NCBI RefSeq assembly: GCF_004342685.1
Contig: NZ_SMBZ01000020.1
Location: forward strand, 1 to 58,828
Direction: 5' to 3'
Length of the DNA: 58,828 nt
Source: Sphingobacterium alimentarium
GTDB taxonomy: Bacteria > Bacteroidota > Bacteroidia > Sphingobacteriales > Sphingobacteriaceae
Every line of letters begins with the position of its first letter. Position 1 is the stretch's first letter. The position numbers were made by a program, and so were the translations under genes. Positions 26,571-35,195 of this stretch are shown here, piece after piece. Below the pieces are notes generated by a model. It worked only from the letters and a program-made list of their open reading frames with translations. It was not told the DNA's origin and ran no database searches.

Positions 26571-27764
26571 CTACCCATTTGCTAAAGACAAATGGGCTTC
26601 GGGCTTCACAGACTTGTGCTTTGTTGCCAAAGTCTTATTTGAGTCTCCGCCCGTGTAATCGCCAGTTCCTGACGATATTATTTTTAATCCTTCTTTCAGA
26701 ATGTTTTTTGCAGCGTTTAAATCACGGTCTAAAACGTGTCCATTTTTGCAAGTCCATTCTCTTATTGAAAGATTTAAGTCTTGATTTATCCAACCGCACT
26801 CACAGCAGGTTTTACTTGATGGATAGAAGCGATTGATTTTTACAATCTGTTTATCGTTCCAATCAGCCTTGTATTCAAGCAACCTAACGAAAGTTCCCCA
26901 ACTTGCATCAGAAATATGTTTTGAAAGTTTATGGTTTTTGACCATACCTTTCACATTCAAATCTTCTAATGCAATTATATCGTAGTTAGAAACTAATTGG
27001 TGCGATACCTTATGTAAGTTATCCATTCGTGAGTTGGTTATCTTCTCGTGAAGTCTTGCTGTTTTTCGTCTTTGTCTTTCAAACGAATTACTGCCTTTTG
27101 TCTTACGAGAAAGATGTTTTTGTGCTTTCGCTAATTCTTTTTCATATTGTTTTGTGTATTTGTTGTTCTTGAATTTGACACCATCAGAAGTAATAGCAAA
27201 GTCTTTTAAACCTAAATCTATTCCACAAAAAGCACCAGTCTTTTCTTTTACTTGATATTGTTCTTCTGATAGTATTGATACAAAATATTTTCCTGTTGGT
27301 GTTTTACTCAAAGTACATTTACTAATTTCGCCTTTAACTTCACGATGAACATTAACTTAAATACCTTCTTTGAATTTTGGTGCAAAAAATCTACCACCTT
27401 CAAGTTTTGCGAACTGTGGAACTGTGAATGAGTTTTTCTTTTTCCTTGACTTAAATCGTGGAAACTTAGCATTACCTCTAAAAAAATTCACGTAAGCAGT
27501 ATCCAAACATCTTAAAACAAATTGTAATGATTGACTATTAACTTCTTTCAGCCAAGCAGTTTCCTCTTTCTTTTTTAGTTCAGTTAAGGTAGCTGCCTGT
27601 TTATAGTAATTATCAGACTTTTTATTTGCTTGATATTGCTCTTTCCTTTCATTTAAAAAGTAGTTGTAAACGTAACGGATACATCCAAAATGCTTATCCA
27701 ACAACACTTTTTGCTCTTGTGTTGGCTGCAATTCAAATTGATATGTCCGAAAAATTATCTTCAT
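26571..27764 (-). pseudogene. tnpB: tnpB (RNA-guided nuclease family) with one in-frame stop
   Basis: A ~397-codon TnpB reading frame broken by a TAA at codon 136 (27359-27357), where relatives have Lys. Reading through, the frame stays open: FKEGI-stop-VNVHREVKGEISK. The catalytic residues are intact: Asp in GIDLGLKDFAI, Glu in IIALEDLNVKGM and Asp in VLDRDLNAAKNI. The zinc ribbon CCECGWINQDLNL...CKNGH is also intact. I chose the ATG at 27764 (MKIIFRTYQFEL); an upstream in-frame TTG overlaps a TATCTTTG -7 box (27799-27792). The stop codon lies directly after the RE hairpin, so the 3' end of the gene would be part of the guide RNA scaffold. Confidence 0.85.
26574..26596. repeat. right-end hairpin of the IS605-like element
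   Basis: CCCATTTG, loop CTAAAGA, CAAATGGG. The loop is identical to that at the other end. Such subterminal hairpins are bound by TnpA. Confidence 0.85.
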
Positions 27765-27880
27765 TCTACTATTAAATAGTTTTATTTTATGCAAAGATAC
27801 ATTTTACTTATGCAGTCCGATACGTTTTTTGTAAATATCTCCATTTTCATTGAGAAACATTCACAAAAAACTTCGCTACT

Positions 27881-28294
27881 ATGTCTAAAAAATGTAATTG
27901 CATCAGCACAAATCGTTCAAAACACTACTTAAAGTGTCATTTAATCTTCGTTTGCAAGTATCGTAAAAAGTTACTTGTCGGTCAGTTAAAAGATGATATG
28001 CGTTCTTCTCTCTTAAACATTACTTCTAATTCAGATTTTGAAATTGAAGTGTTTGAATCTGATTTAGACCACATCCATTTTCTTATTCGTTATATCCCTC
28101 GTGTTTCAATTACTTCTATTGTTCGCAAGTTAAAACAAGAATCTACTTATTACATTTGGCGTTCACCACACAGGTCATTCTTATTTAAACATTTTTGGAA
28201 AGAACATACTTTCTGGTCTGATGGTTATTTTGTTTGTTCAATAGGTGAAGCATCTCCTGATACTATTCGTGAGTATATTCTCAATCAGGGTTAG
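27881..28294 (+). CDS. tnpA: IS200/IS605-family Y1 transposase TnpA
   Basis: A 137-residue single-strand DNA transposase. The HUH motif is His64-Ile-His66 (DLDHIHFLIR) and the catalytic tyrosine is most likely Tyr132 in TIREYILNQ. The fold marks KCHLIFVCKYRKKLL and SDGYFVCSIGEAS are typical. Length is normal and no lesion is seen, so it could still move this element despite the broken tnpB, since tnpA suffices for transposition in this family. It diverges from tnpB across 116 bp. Confidence 0.92.
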   Translation: MSKKCNCISTNRSKHYLKCHLIFVCKYRKKLLVGQLKDDMRSSLLNITSNSDFEIEVFESDLDHIHFLIRYIPRVSITSIVRKLKQESTYYIWRSPHRSFLFKHFWKEHTFWSDGYFVCSIGEASPDTIREYILNQG

Positions 28295-28304
28295 TCGCTT
28301 ACAT

Positions 28305-28327
28305 CCCACAGGCTAAAGACCTGTGGG
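28305..28327. repeat. left-end hairpin of the IS605-like element
   Basis: CCCACAGG, loop CTAAAGA, CCTGTGGG. Stem sequence differs from the other end but the loop is identical. Confidence 0.85.
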
Positions 28328-28348
28328 TTTTACGCTCCGTTTTATAAA

Positions 28349-28633
28349 ATCAAAAATGTACTAAAACAAGAGTTTGAATTTTACAACAAGGAGGACATCA
28401 AAAAAGATTTAGTTATTGACTTTAGTTCACCTTTAGAAAAATTTACATTCTGCAAAAGGATTTTAACAGGCGTATACCAAGATTCGGTAAATAGATTTAT
28501 TCAATTCCAATGTAAATTGGAAGACTCTGAAATCTCGACAAATGATTTGGAAGACATTATTGTCTATTTCGGAGCTGATCCATTCTTTTCAGGTAAACCT
28601 CCTGATAAAATAGGACAATATAAACTCTTCTAA
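28349..28633 (+). pseudogene. SMEK-domain protein, C-terminal fragment
   Basis: An open frame of 94 codons plus stop continues the frame of the fragment on the other side of the insertion sequence: IKNVLKQEFEFYNKEDIKKD, then FTFCKRILTGVYQDS and a terminal KIGQYKLF. No start codon context is present and the frame runs directly out of the IS boundary, so this is the displaced 3' part of the gene. I know no function for this part. After it, 28634-28776 holds nothing that I can support. Confidence 0.6.
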
Positions 28634-28776
28634 AAACCATAGGTAGGATATAATTTGATTTTTAACAAAAGCTTTCTTAATTCATAAAAGATAGCAGATA
28701 ATATGCGCCTTAAAATTTATTTAGGACAGTAATGATAGGAAAAGAAAAATGTGTTTAAGTTATCGTCCTACATTCG

Positions 28777-30792
28777 TTATCTTAACCTACGGTTGGTATT
28801 GCTACTGACAAACATTTCATTACGTTCTTCAGAAATAATCTCTATAAACCGCTCGTAATGTTTCAGTACATCAGAAATCAATTCGTTTTTGGTAAAAAAC
28901 CGTACATCATACCCCTCGCGGTCGTCGCCAAAATAGGATTTAGGGAAAAAAGTTTGGTTTCCTTCTATATCCGGCAGGTTTTCTTCATTCAGCAGGTAAT
29001 CCGATACAATTCTCGATTCTCCTTTTACCCCGTATAAGAAATTATTTACAACATCGTATTTAATCTCTATCTCTATTCTATGTGGATTTTCATAGAGATT
29101 AACTTTAGCCTCTACATCATTTTTGGAAAACTCCTCCTGCAATTCCGTAAGAGCATCTCTAACTGTTTTATCAATAAAACCAACGACAGACTTCTTATCA
29201 CTGAAAGAGACGATCTGTTTCAGACGCTCTTTCCAAAACTCGCCTGACCAAGGTATCGTCGTTGCTGAAAAATCACGTTCATAATAGCTTCTATCAATGG
29301 ACAGTGCCTTTATCAGGCTGACGATGAAAAGCAGCATGATGACCGAAAACGGCAACGCCGTAATCAATGTCATACTTTGCAGAGCCGTCAGTCCGCCAGC
29401 GTTCAATAGCATCAGTGCCAATACGGCAAGCAGGACGCCCCAACCGATGGTCTGCCATTTCGGAGATATCCGGGCATTTTTTGTCGCTATGCTGTTCATG
29501 ACGAACATACCCGAATCAGCAGAGGTTACAAAGAAGATAATGATAATAGCAATAGTCAAAAAACTGACGATTTCGGTTAATGGCAGATATTCCAAGAAAC
29601 GGAACATCAGGGCATCCGGATTGCCAGCAAGTTGGCTCAACGCCCCGTCGGCAACGTTGGCATCAAACCATATCGCACTGTTTCCAAAAACAGTCATCCA
29701 GATAAAATTAAACAAAGTAGGGATAATCAAGACTGCCGCTACAAACTCCCGTATCGTTCGTCCCTTTGAAATTTTAGCGATAAATAGTCCAACGTAAGGC
29801 GACCACGAAATCCACCATGCCCAATAAAGTATAGTCCAGTCGTAAAACCATTGTTGCGTGTTCTCTTCGTACACATGTGTGTTGAATGTCAAGCTAAAGA
29901 ATTCATTGATATATGTCCCGATTCCTTCCGTGAAACTTCCTATCAAATATACCGTAGGGCCGAGGATCAAAACAAAAAGTAAGAGTATGACAACACTTAC
30001 AATATTGATATTGCTCAATATCCTCACGCCTTTGTCCACCCCGCTTACAGCAGATATAATAGAAAGTGATACCAATACACCGACAATCAACACCTGATAA
30101 ATAAAGCTGCTTCCCGGCAAGATATTTAGTGTTTCCAGACCGGAATTGATCTGTACCACCCCGAAACCTAATGTGGTGGTAATTCCAAAAAAAGTACTGC
30201 AAAGTGCGAAAACATCAATGGTGTTGCCCCATTTGCCTTTGATCTTATCCTTCAACAGAGGATAGAAACAGCTCCGCAAGGAAAGTGGTAAACGATAACG
30301 ATAGGCAAAATAGGCTAAAGACAACCCGACAATCCCGTATATAGCCCAAGCGTGGATACCCCAATGGAAGAAAGTATAAAGTTGTGCGTCTTTGGCTCGC
30401 TGAACAGCCGTATTTCCCGAAAAAACTTCATTTGAATAATGCTGCATCGGCTCTGCAACACTGAAATACATTAACCCGATACCCATACCGGCAGCAAAAA
30501 GCATAGAAATCCACGAAAAGAAGGAATAGGTTGGTTTGCTGTCATTTCTTCCCAACCGGATATTACCATATTTGCTGAACATCAGATAAATCAGAAACAG
30601 GACATAGATGGTTACCGACCAGACATAAACGTAATTCAGGTTTACAAAGATAAAGTTCTTGATGGTGTTGAGCAGATTTTCTGTTAGGCTCGGAAAAATA
30701 GCCGACAACAAACAGATGCCCACAATGAAAATCAAACTTGGAACAATGACCCCTTTACTGAGTGTCGTTCTTATTCTTACAGGTTTTTTCAT
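28777..30792 (-). CDS. BCCT family betaine/choline/carnitine transporter
   Basis: A 671-residue inner-membrane transporter with about 12 helices and a long cytosolic C-terminal domain (about 170 residues, from ~500), as in E. coli BetT. BCCT signatures are GMGIGLMYFSVAEP (Gly-rich sodium/substrate helix) and YWAWWISWSPYVGLFIAKIS. It imports quaternary ammonium compounds such as choline or glycine betaine for osmoprotection. I chose the ATG at 30792 (MKKPVRIRTTLS); a TTG at 30867 would add 25 residues unlike the family. No choline dehydrogenase genes are nearby. It lies in the accessory region, and its base composition appears less AT-rich than its surroundings. Confidence 0.85.
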   Translation of the reverse strand: MKKPVRIRTTLSKGVIVPSLIFIVGICLLSAIFPSLTENLLNTIKNFIFVNLNYVYVWSVTIYVLFLIYLMFSKYGNIRLGRNDSKPTYSFFSWISMLFAAGMGIGLMYFSVAEPMQHYSNEVFSGNTAVQRAKDAQLYTFFHWGIHAWAIYGIVGLSLAYFAYRYRLPLSLRSCFYPLLKDKIKGKWGNTIDVFALCSTFFGITTTLGFGVVQINSGLETLNILPGSSFIYQVLIVGVLVSLSIISAVSGVDKGVRILSNINIVSVVILLLFVLILGPTVYLIGSFTEGIGTYINEFFSLTFNTHVYEENTQQWFYDWTILYWAWWISWSPYVGLFIAKISKGRTIREFVAAVLIIPTLFNFIWMTVFGNSAIWFDANVADGALSQLAGNPDALMFRFLEYLPLTEIVSFLTIAIIIIFFVTSADSGMFVMNSIATKNARISPKWQTIGWGVLLAVLALMLLNAGGLTALQSMTLITALPFSVIMLLFIVSLIKALSIDRSYYERDFSATTIPWSGEFWKERLKQIVSFSDKKSVVGFIDKTVRDALTELQEEFSKNDVEAKVNLYENPHRIEIEIKYDVVNNFLYGVKGESRIVSDYLLNEENLPDIEGNQTFFPKSYFGDDREGYDVRFFTKNELISDVLKHYERFIEIISEERNEMFVSSNTNRRLR

Positions 30793-31038
30793 ATGGAATT
30801 TTAAAATACTTGGTCTTTTGGTAATAGCATTCAAGAAATAATCAAAGAAGTTCTTTTCGTGCCACAAATACTATATTTAGGAAGTACGGAAACGACTGTA
30901 CAAACCTAATTAAATTCATTTTAATATACAATCTAACCAGCTTTGTATAGAAAATTAATACCATATGAACGCCACGCTATGCGATTCGGCTGTTTCCTAC
31001 TATTGGGATTAAGTGTCGAAACAATTCCCTTAACGCAG

Positions 31039-31380
31039 CTATGCCGCCGACATCTCCTTACATGTTTTGGCACAGGCGCGGCAAGCTTCAGCACACTCAC
31101 GGCAATGCTCCATGCCCATATCTGCATGCTTTTCGCATTCGTCTGCACATCGTTCGCAGATATCTGCACATATTTTACAGAGTTCTTTACTTAACTGTCC
31201 ATCGATACTCATAACTTTTACAGCAGCATCACATATGATAGTGCATTCCAGATTCAATTGGATACATTTTTTAAGGTGTTCGAGATCTTTTTCATCTAAA
31301 CAGGCAGCTGCACACTGGCTACAGAACACGGCACATTCTCCACATGCTTCTATACAATCTTGAAATTTTGTCTGTATCAT
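31039..31380 (-). CDS. four-helix-bundle copper-binding protein (Csp/DUF326 type)
   Basis: A 113-residue Cys-rich protein with 19 cysteines arranged in C-x2-C and C-x3-C steps along four helices (CIEACGECAVFCSQC, then CIQLNLECTIIC, CKICADICERC and CRECAEACRACAKTC). This is the copper storage protein (Csp) layout, in which Cys residues point into the bundle and bind many Cu(I) ions. No signal peptide, so it is probably the cytosolic (Csp3-like) form. It may be cargo of the accessory element, as metal-handling genes often are. The loop GMEHC may add a His ligand. Confidence 0.85.
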   Translation of the reverse strand: MIQTKFQDCIEACGECAVFCSQCAAACLDEKDLEHLKKCIQLNLECTIICDAAVKVMSIDGQLSKELCKICADICERCADECEKHADMGMEHCRECAEACRACAKTCKEMSAA

Positions 31381-31424
31381 AACGTTAAAGTTTTTGTTGT
31401 ATATGACCAGAACAGATGAGACAA

Positions 31425-32231
31425 TTATTTGTTCGGTTTAGTTTTATCTTGGAACTGAAGCACATCGTTACGGATAATTGGGATAACCAGTATGATGAGC
31501 GAAGAGAGTTGGTGTAAATTATAGTGTTGATGTAATCGAATGGGTTCTTCCTTAGGAAATCGAAGAATCACAAACCTCCAGATGAATCCTTCCCTGAATA
31601 TCATGCTGTCACATGAGCAAGCGGAAGTTGGGCAGAGCCCTACTTTGCTTGCTCTATGCGCTGCAAACGGGGTTTTGGGTATCCTCCGGGGATAGCAAGC
31701 CAGCGCAGAACGTAGGAAAAATTCGTGCCCCGTTACAAACCCGTGATCCATCTTTCTGACATCAATGTCGGAACATTCGTGCTCTGTCTTGAGATATTGT
31801 TCGATGTGGGACAGCGAGGTCTTATACCCTTTGAGTGTATTGGGCTTAAATCCTTTACCCAGCAATGCTTCCATCTGTCCGTTATGTTCAAGGAGAACAG
31901 CCAACAGTGTTTTTCTCTTGATATCCTTTCCAAGATATTTCAGTTTGATAGATTCTGAGGTAATATCCTCTCCTTTTTTTGTCATCTGGAGGTGGATGTC
32001 AGCGACTTTGTGCTCTACAGAGTCAAGGTAGGAATTTAACGTTTTGATATCCTCTTTGGTTCCCTTGGCACGGTTTGCCTTGGATATCCATTTTGCGGGA
32101 TCGCACTCCCGTTCGGTAGAGACTTCTTTAGGAATGCCACCCACGGTGATGCGCATGTAGATCGGCTTCGGGCCGCTCACGTAGTTTTTTGGTTTCTTCA
32201 GGTAGAAGAGCAAAGAATAATTTGTACTCAT
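31425..32231 (-). pseudogene. tyrosine integrase, truncated before the catalytic domain
   Basis: Residues 1-175 from the ATG at 32231 match Bacteroidota integrases: an Arm-binding domain (YSLLFYLKKPKNYVSGPKPI, then GGIPKEVSTER and WISKANRAKG) and the start of the SAM-like core-binding domain (GYKTSLSHIEQYLK, HGFVTGHEFFLRS). Similarity stops near 31707. The remaining ~94 codons are unrelated, Cys/Pro-rich and probably read from DNA not meant for coding. The Arg-His-Arg-Tyr catalytic domain is missing, so it is inactive. It marks a decayed integrative element beside tRNA-Glu. Confidence 0.75.
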
Positions 32232-32423
32232 GATCTTATCATTTAAGTGAAACAAAATTAGCCTTGCAGCCTAACGAAATCAAGATGTTCAGTTTTTGAA
32301 CAGGCTGTAAGTCAGAAATTTAAACCTGTTTCAGTGAGTAGGGTAGTCTAAAAAAATGACTCACCGAATGACACACTTTTTTATTGGGAAAAATTGAAAG
32401 ATCTGTAGATACCGATAAAACAA

Positions 32424-32460
32424 AAAACGCTGTAAACATTTAATTTACAGCGTTTTAGTA
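32424..32460 (-). terminator. terminator of tRNA-Glu
   Basis: A 13-bp stem (AAAACGCTGTAAA at 32424-32436, TTTACAGCGTTTT at 32444-32456). On the minus strand it is followed by a T-rich run. It lies 25 bp past the 3' end of the tRNA and may work in both directions. Confidence 0.85.
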
Positions 32461-32480
32461 TGTTTTGACTTTTAAGTGTG

Positions 32481-32552
32481 TAGCCCGTAGGGGAATCGAA
32501 CCCCTGTTTCAAGAATGAAAATCTTGCGTCCTAACCCCTAGACGAACGGGCC
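32481..32552 (-). tRNA. tRNA-Glu (anticodon TTC)
   Basis: A 72-nt tRNA on the minus strand. Acceptor stem GGCCCGT/ACGGGCT, D arm with GTC and GGAC, anticodon stem CAAGA/TCTTG with loop TTTTCAT (anticodon TTC, complement at 32517-32519), T arm GGGGT-TCGATTC-CCC and discriminator A. The CCA end is not encoded. It has a consensus promoter and its own terminator. Its position next to an integrase remnant suggests use as an integration target. Confidence 0.97.
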
Positions 32553-32570
32553 CTTATTTGTTTCGGTGTG

Positions 32571-32600
32571 CAAATATAGTTTTATTTTTTTATTGAACAA
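32571..32600 (-). promoter_or_regulatory. promoter of tRNA-Glu
   Basis: On the minus strand: TTG (32600-32598), a 19-nt spacer, TATATTTG (32578-32571). It is an exact fit to the Bacteroidota -33/-7 consensus, 18 nt before the tRNA 5' end. Confidence 0.8.
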
Positions 32601-32656
32601 AAAAAAGTAAAAAATTTTTAGTATTTATGTATAATAACTAGACAAACGCATCCATT

Positions 32657-35146
32657 ATGATACAACCAAAGCAAACTCATATGCGATTTTTACTTTTTTT
32701 TAGCTTTATGATATCTATTCATTCTTTATTCGCTCAAAGTTTAAGAGCAAATGATATTTCCATAAAATGGAAGCCAGCGCCTACATACAATGGAGAGGAT
32801 GATCTAAATCTCCAAATTGTGGTGAAAAATCAAGGGACTGCTAATTTTCCACTGAAAGATTGGGATTTGTTTTTCAATACCATGTATCCTGTCGTAGAAA
32901 CAAACAATGAACAATTTCAACTCATTGATAAAAGGGGTAATCTTTTCCAGATAGTTTTTCGCCAGCGTTTTCTAGCGCCGCAAGATTCCATTGTGCTGAA
33001 CTATAAAACACAGTATGGCATAGTTGGGATTTCAACGCGTCCCAATGGATTTTATTTTTTGAGTAAACTGGATAAAACCAAATATACAGCCGTAGGTCAA
33101 GTCGAATACGAAGACATTAAATCTACTCCAAGCCAAAATAGGGAGTTTTTACAAAAATTGTATGCAAAGAATCAATCGTTTCAGAAGGAATACACTCCCA
33201 TTAAGATATTTCCTTCGCCTAAATCCTTAATCGAGCGCAATGGAATTTTCGATCTGCGGAAAGTACTTCAGGTAGAGGTGCCATCGGATTGGAAACAAAC
33301 GGTAGATAAAGGGCTGGCAGGACTAGCTAAGGTACAATATGATGCAGATAAGAAAAATTTCATCGTTCGATTGAATAGTAACTTAGCTGATGAAGCATAT
33401 AATTTGTCCATCAACCCCGACCTTATTGAGATTGAGGCTAGCGGGCGTGCAGGGTTGTTTTACGCTCTTCAATCCCTTCAGTCGCTATATGACCAAGCTC
33501 AGAGCAAAAGCGCGAAAAAAGTAACTCATTTGCCTTGTGTGGAGGTGATGGATGAACCTCGCTATGCTTATAGAGGATTTATGTTGGATATTGCGCGCAA
33601 TTTCAGACCCAAGGAGGTTGTGTTAAAATATTTAGACCTGATGGGTAAGTATAAATTGAATGTCTTTCATTTTCATTTTATTGAGGACGAAGCATGGCGA
33701 ATCGAAATACCGGGATTGCCCGAGCTTACCGAGGTGGGTGCGCGCCGTTCTCCGGCTTACCTAGATGGGAAGGCATTGATGCCGGCGTATGGGTCGGCGA
33801 CCAATACAGAACATCAATTTTTGACCCGAAAAGATTTCATCGATATTCTTAAATATGCTCAAGAGAGAAACATCACTGTGGTGCCCGAAATTGAGACCCC
33901 TGGACATGCGCGCGCATCGGTGAAGGCAATGGAGGCTAGGTATGACAAATATATGGCTGCAGGAGATCGTAAAGCTGCTGAAGAATACCTATTGCACGAT
34001 TTTGAAGATATATCCGTGTATAATACAGCGCAAAACTTTGGGGATAATGTATTGAATCCTGCTTTACCTTCGGTATATCGCTTCTTAGGTAAAGTTTTGG
34101 ATGAGTTTCAGTCGATGTATGCAGAAGCAGGAGTGCCATTCAAAAAAATATCCCTAGGAGGAGATGAAGTGCCGCCAGGTGTTTGGGAAAAATCGCCGAA
34201 GATCAAAAAGCTAATGCACGAGCAGGGGATCGGGAGTGTACACGAAGTATGGGCGTATTATATTGACAAAATCAACAAACTCTGCAAAGCTAAAGGATTG
34301 GAAATGGCAGGTTGGGAAGAGATTGGTATGGTAAATAAGGGTAATGGCATGGTTGTTAACCCCGATCTGGAGCACAAAGAGAATATGCAATTGGATGTTT
34401 GGAATAATATCATAGGCGGTGGAAATGATGATTTGGTCTATCGATTAGCCAATGCAGGCTATCCGACAGTTCTTATTAGCGCTTCGAATTTGTATCTAGA
34501 TATGATGTGGGATTCTACATACCGTGAGCCCGGTTTCAAGTGGGCTACGTTTGCGGACTTACACCATTCCTATTCGCTTTTTCCAGAAGATTATTTTGCC
34601 AATATCCATACTTATTATAGCGGAAAAAAATTGGATAAAACATATCTAAATAAGCTGACCCGGATTACAGAAAAAGGCAGAGCGAATTTTAAAGGAATCA
34701 AAGGTGGGCTGTTTGCGGAAACAATTTTGAGTGACGAAGCCTTGGATTACATGGTTTTTCCACGATTCTTTGTGTTAGCTGAGCGAGCTTGGTCCCAACG
34801 TAGGGCCTATGAAAGTGAAGAAACCTATAATCAGGAACTTTTTGATAGGGATTATGTAGCATTTCTAAATCGAGTAGTTCAAGTAGAATTGCCTGTCATT
34901 CAAGATCGCGTTCAATTTAGGTTGCCCAGAGTGGGACTAAAAGTTGAAAATTCAACGTTACGTGCTAATGTAGAATACCCTGGATATCCGATTTACTATA
35001 CAACAGATGGCAGCGAGCCTACCTTGCGTAGTCCAAGGTTGGATATAAAGAAAGGTATAAAAGTTAAATCGGGAGATAAGATTACAGCCGTGGCGCTAGA
35101 TGATAAGGGCAGATCGGGACTGCTGTCGCAATTGAATATCAATTAA
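32657..35146 (+). CDS. beta-N-acetylhexosaminidase, GH20 family
   Basis: An 829-residue exported enzyme that removes terminal GlcNAc/GalNAc from chitobiose, glycans or murein fragments. Signal peptide to about residue 26 (SLFAQ). An N-terminal CHB_HEX-like beta domain (about 27-170) is followed by the GH20b domain and the catalytic barrel (from about 305, RYAYRGFMLDIARNFRP). The catalytic Asp-Glu pair sits in SLGGDEVPPG at about 500-505. A C-terminal chitobiase domain (YTTDGSEPTLRS) ends the protein. This multi-domain build matches bacterial chitobiases. Single-gene unit with a terminator shared with ribH. Confidence 0.93.
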   Translation: MIQPKQTHMRFLLFFSFMISIHSLFAQSLRANDISIKWKPAPTYNGEDDLNLQIVVKNQGTANFPLKDWDLFFNTMYPVVETNNEQFQLIDKRGNLFQIVFRQRFLAPQDSIVLNYKTQYGIVGISTRPNGFYFLSKLDKTKYTAVGQVEYEDIKSTPSQNREFLQKLYAKNQSFQKEYTPIKIFPSPKSLIERNGIFDLRKVLQVEVPSDWKQTVDKGLAGLAKVQYDADKKNFIVRLNSNLADEAYNLSINPDLIEIEASGRAGLFYALQSLQSLYDQAQSKSAKKVTHLPCVEVMDEPRYAYRGFMLDIARNFRPKEVVLKYLDLMGKYKLNVFHFHFIEDEAWRIEIPGLPELTEVGARRSPAYLDGKALMPAYGSATNTEHQFLTRKDFIDILKYAQERNITVVPEIETPGHARASVKAMEARYDKYMAAGDRKAAEEYLLHDFEDISVYNTAQNFGDNVLNPALPSVYRFLGKVLDEFQSMYAEAGVPFKKISLGGDEVPPGVWEKSPKIKKLMHEQGIGSVHEVWAYYIDKINKLCKAKGLEMAGWEEIGMVNKGNGMVVNPDLEHKENMQLDVWNNIIGGGNDDLVYRLANAGYPTVLISASNLYLDMMWDSTYREPGFKWATFADLHHSYSLFPEDYFANIHTYYSGKKLDKTYLNKLTRITEKGRANFKGIKGGLFAETILSDEALDYMVFPRFFVLAERAWSQRRAYESEETYNQELFDRDYVAFLNRVVQVELPVIQDRVQFRLPRVGLKVENSTLRANVEYPGYPIYYTTDGSEPTLRSPRLDIKKGIKVKSGDKITAVALDDKGRSGLLSQLNIN

Positions 35147-35148
35147 AG

Positions 35149-35183
35149 AAAACTAAAGCTAGATCATCTAGCTTTAGTTTTGG
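35149..35183. terminator. bidirectional terminator between hexosaminidase and ribH
   Basis: 15-bp arms (AAAACTAAAGCTAGA at 35149-35163, TCTAGCTTTAGTTTT at 35167-35181) with a 3-nt loop. A-rich and T-rich flanks serve both convergent genes. Confidence 0.88.
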
Positions 35184-35195
35184 AATAAAATGGCA

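Larger units (their letters stand above)
26571..28348 (-). mobile_element. IS200/IS605-family insertion sequence
   Basis: A ~1.78-kb element with divergent tnpA (plus) and tnpB (minus), the IS605 layout. Each end carries a hairpin with the same loop CTAAAGA: CCCATTTG/CAAATGGG at 26574-26596 and CCCACAGG/CCTGTGGG at 28305-28327. With tnpB reading toward it, the left hairpin is the right end (RE) and the other the left end (LE), so the element's top strand is the minus strand. Boundaries come from rejoining the interrupted SMEK reading frame and are good to a few bases. No target duplication is seen, as expected for this family. Confidence 0.85.

Noticed and set aside
26571..28327. Repeated hairpins with an identical loop as a CRISPR-like array
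   Set aside because: There are only two copies, at the ends of an IS605-type element, and their stems differ; they are transposon ends.
32424..32456. Stem-loop near the integrase as an attachment site
   Set aside because: Its place just past tRNA-Glu and the T-run on the minus strand fit a tRNA terminator better.
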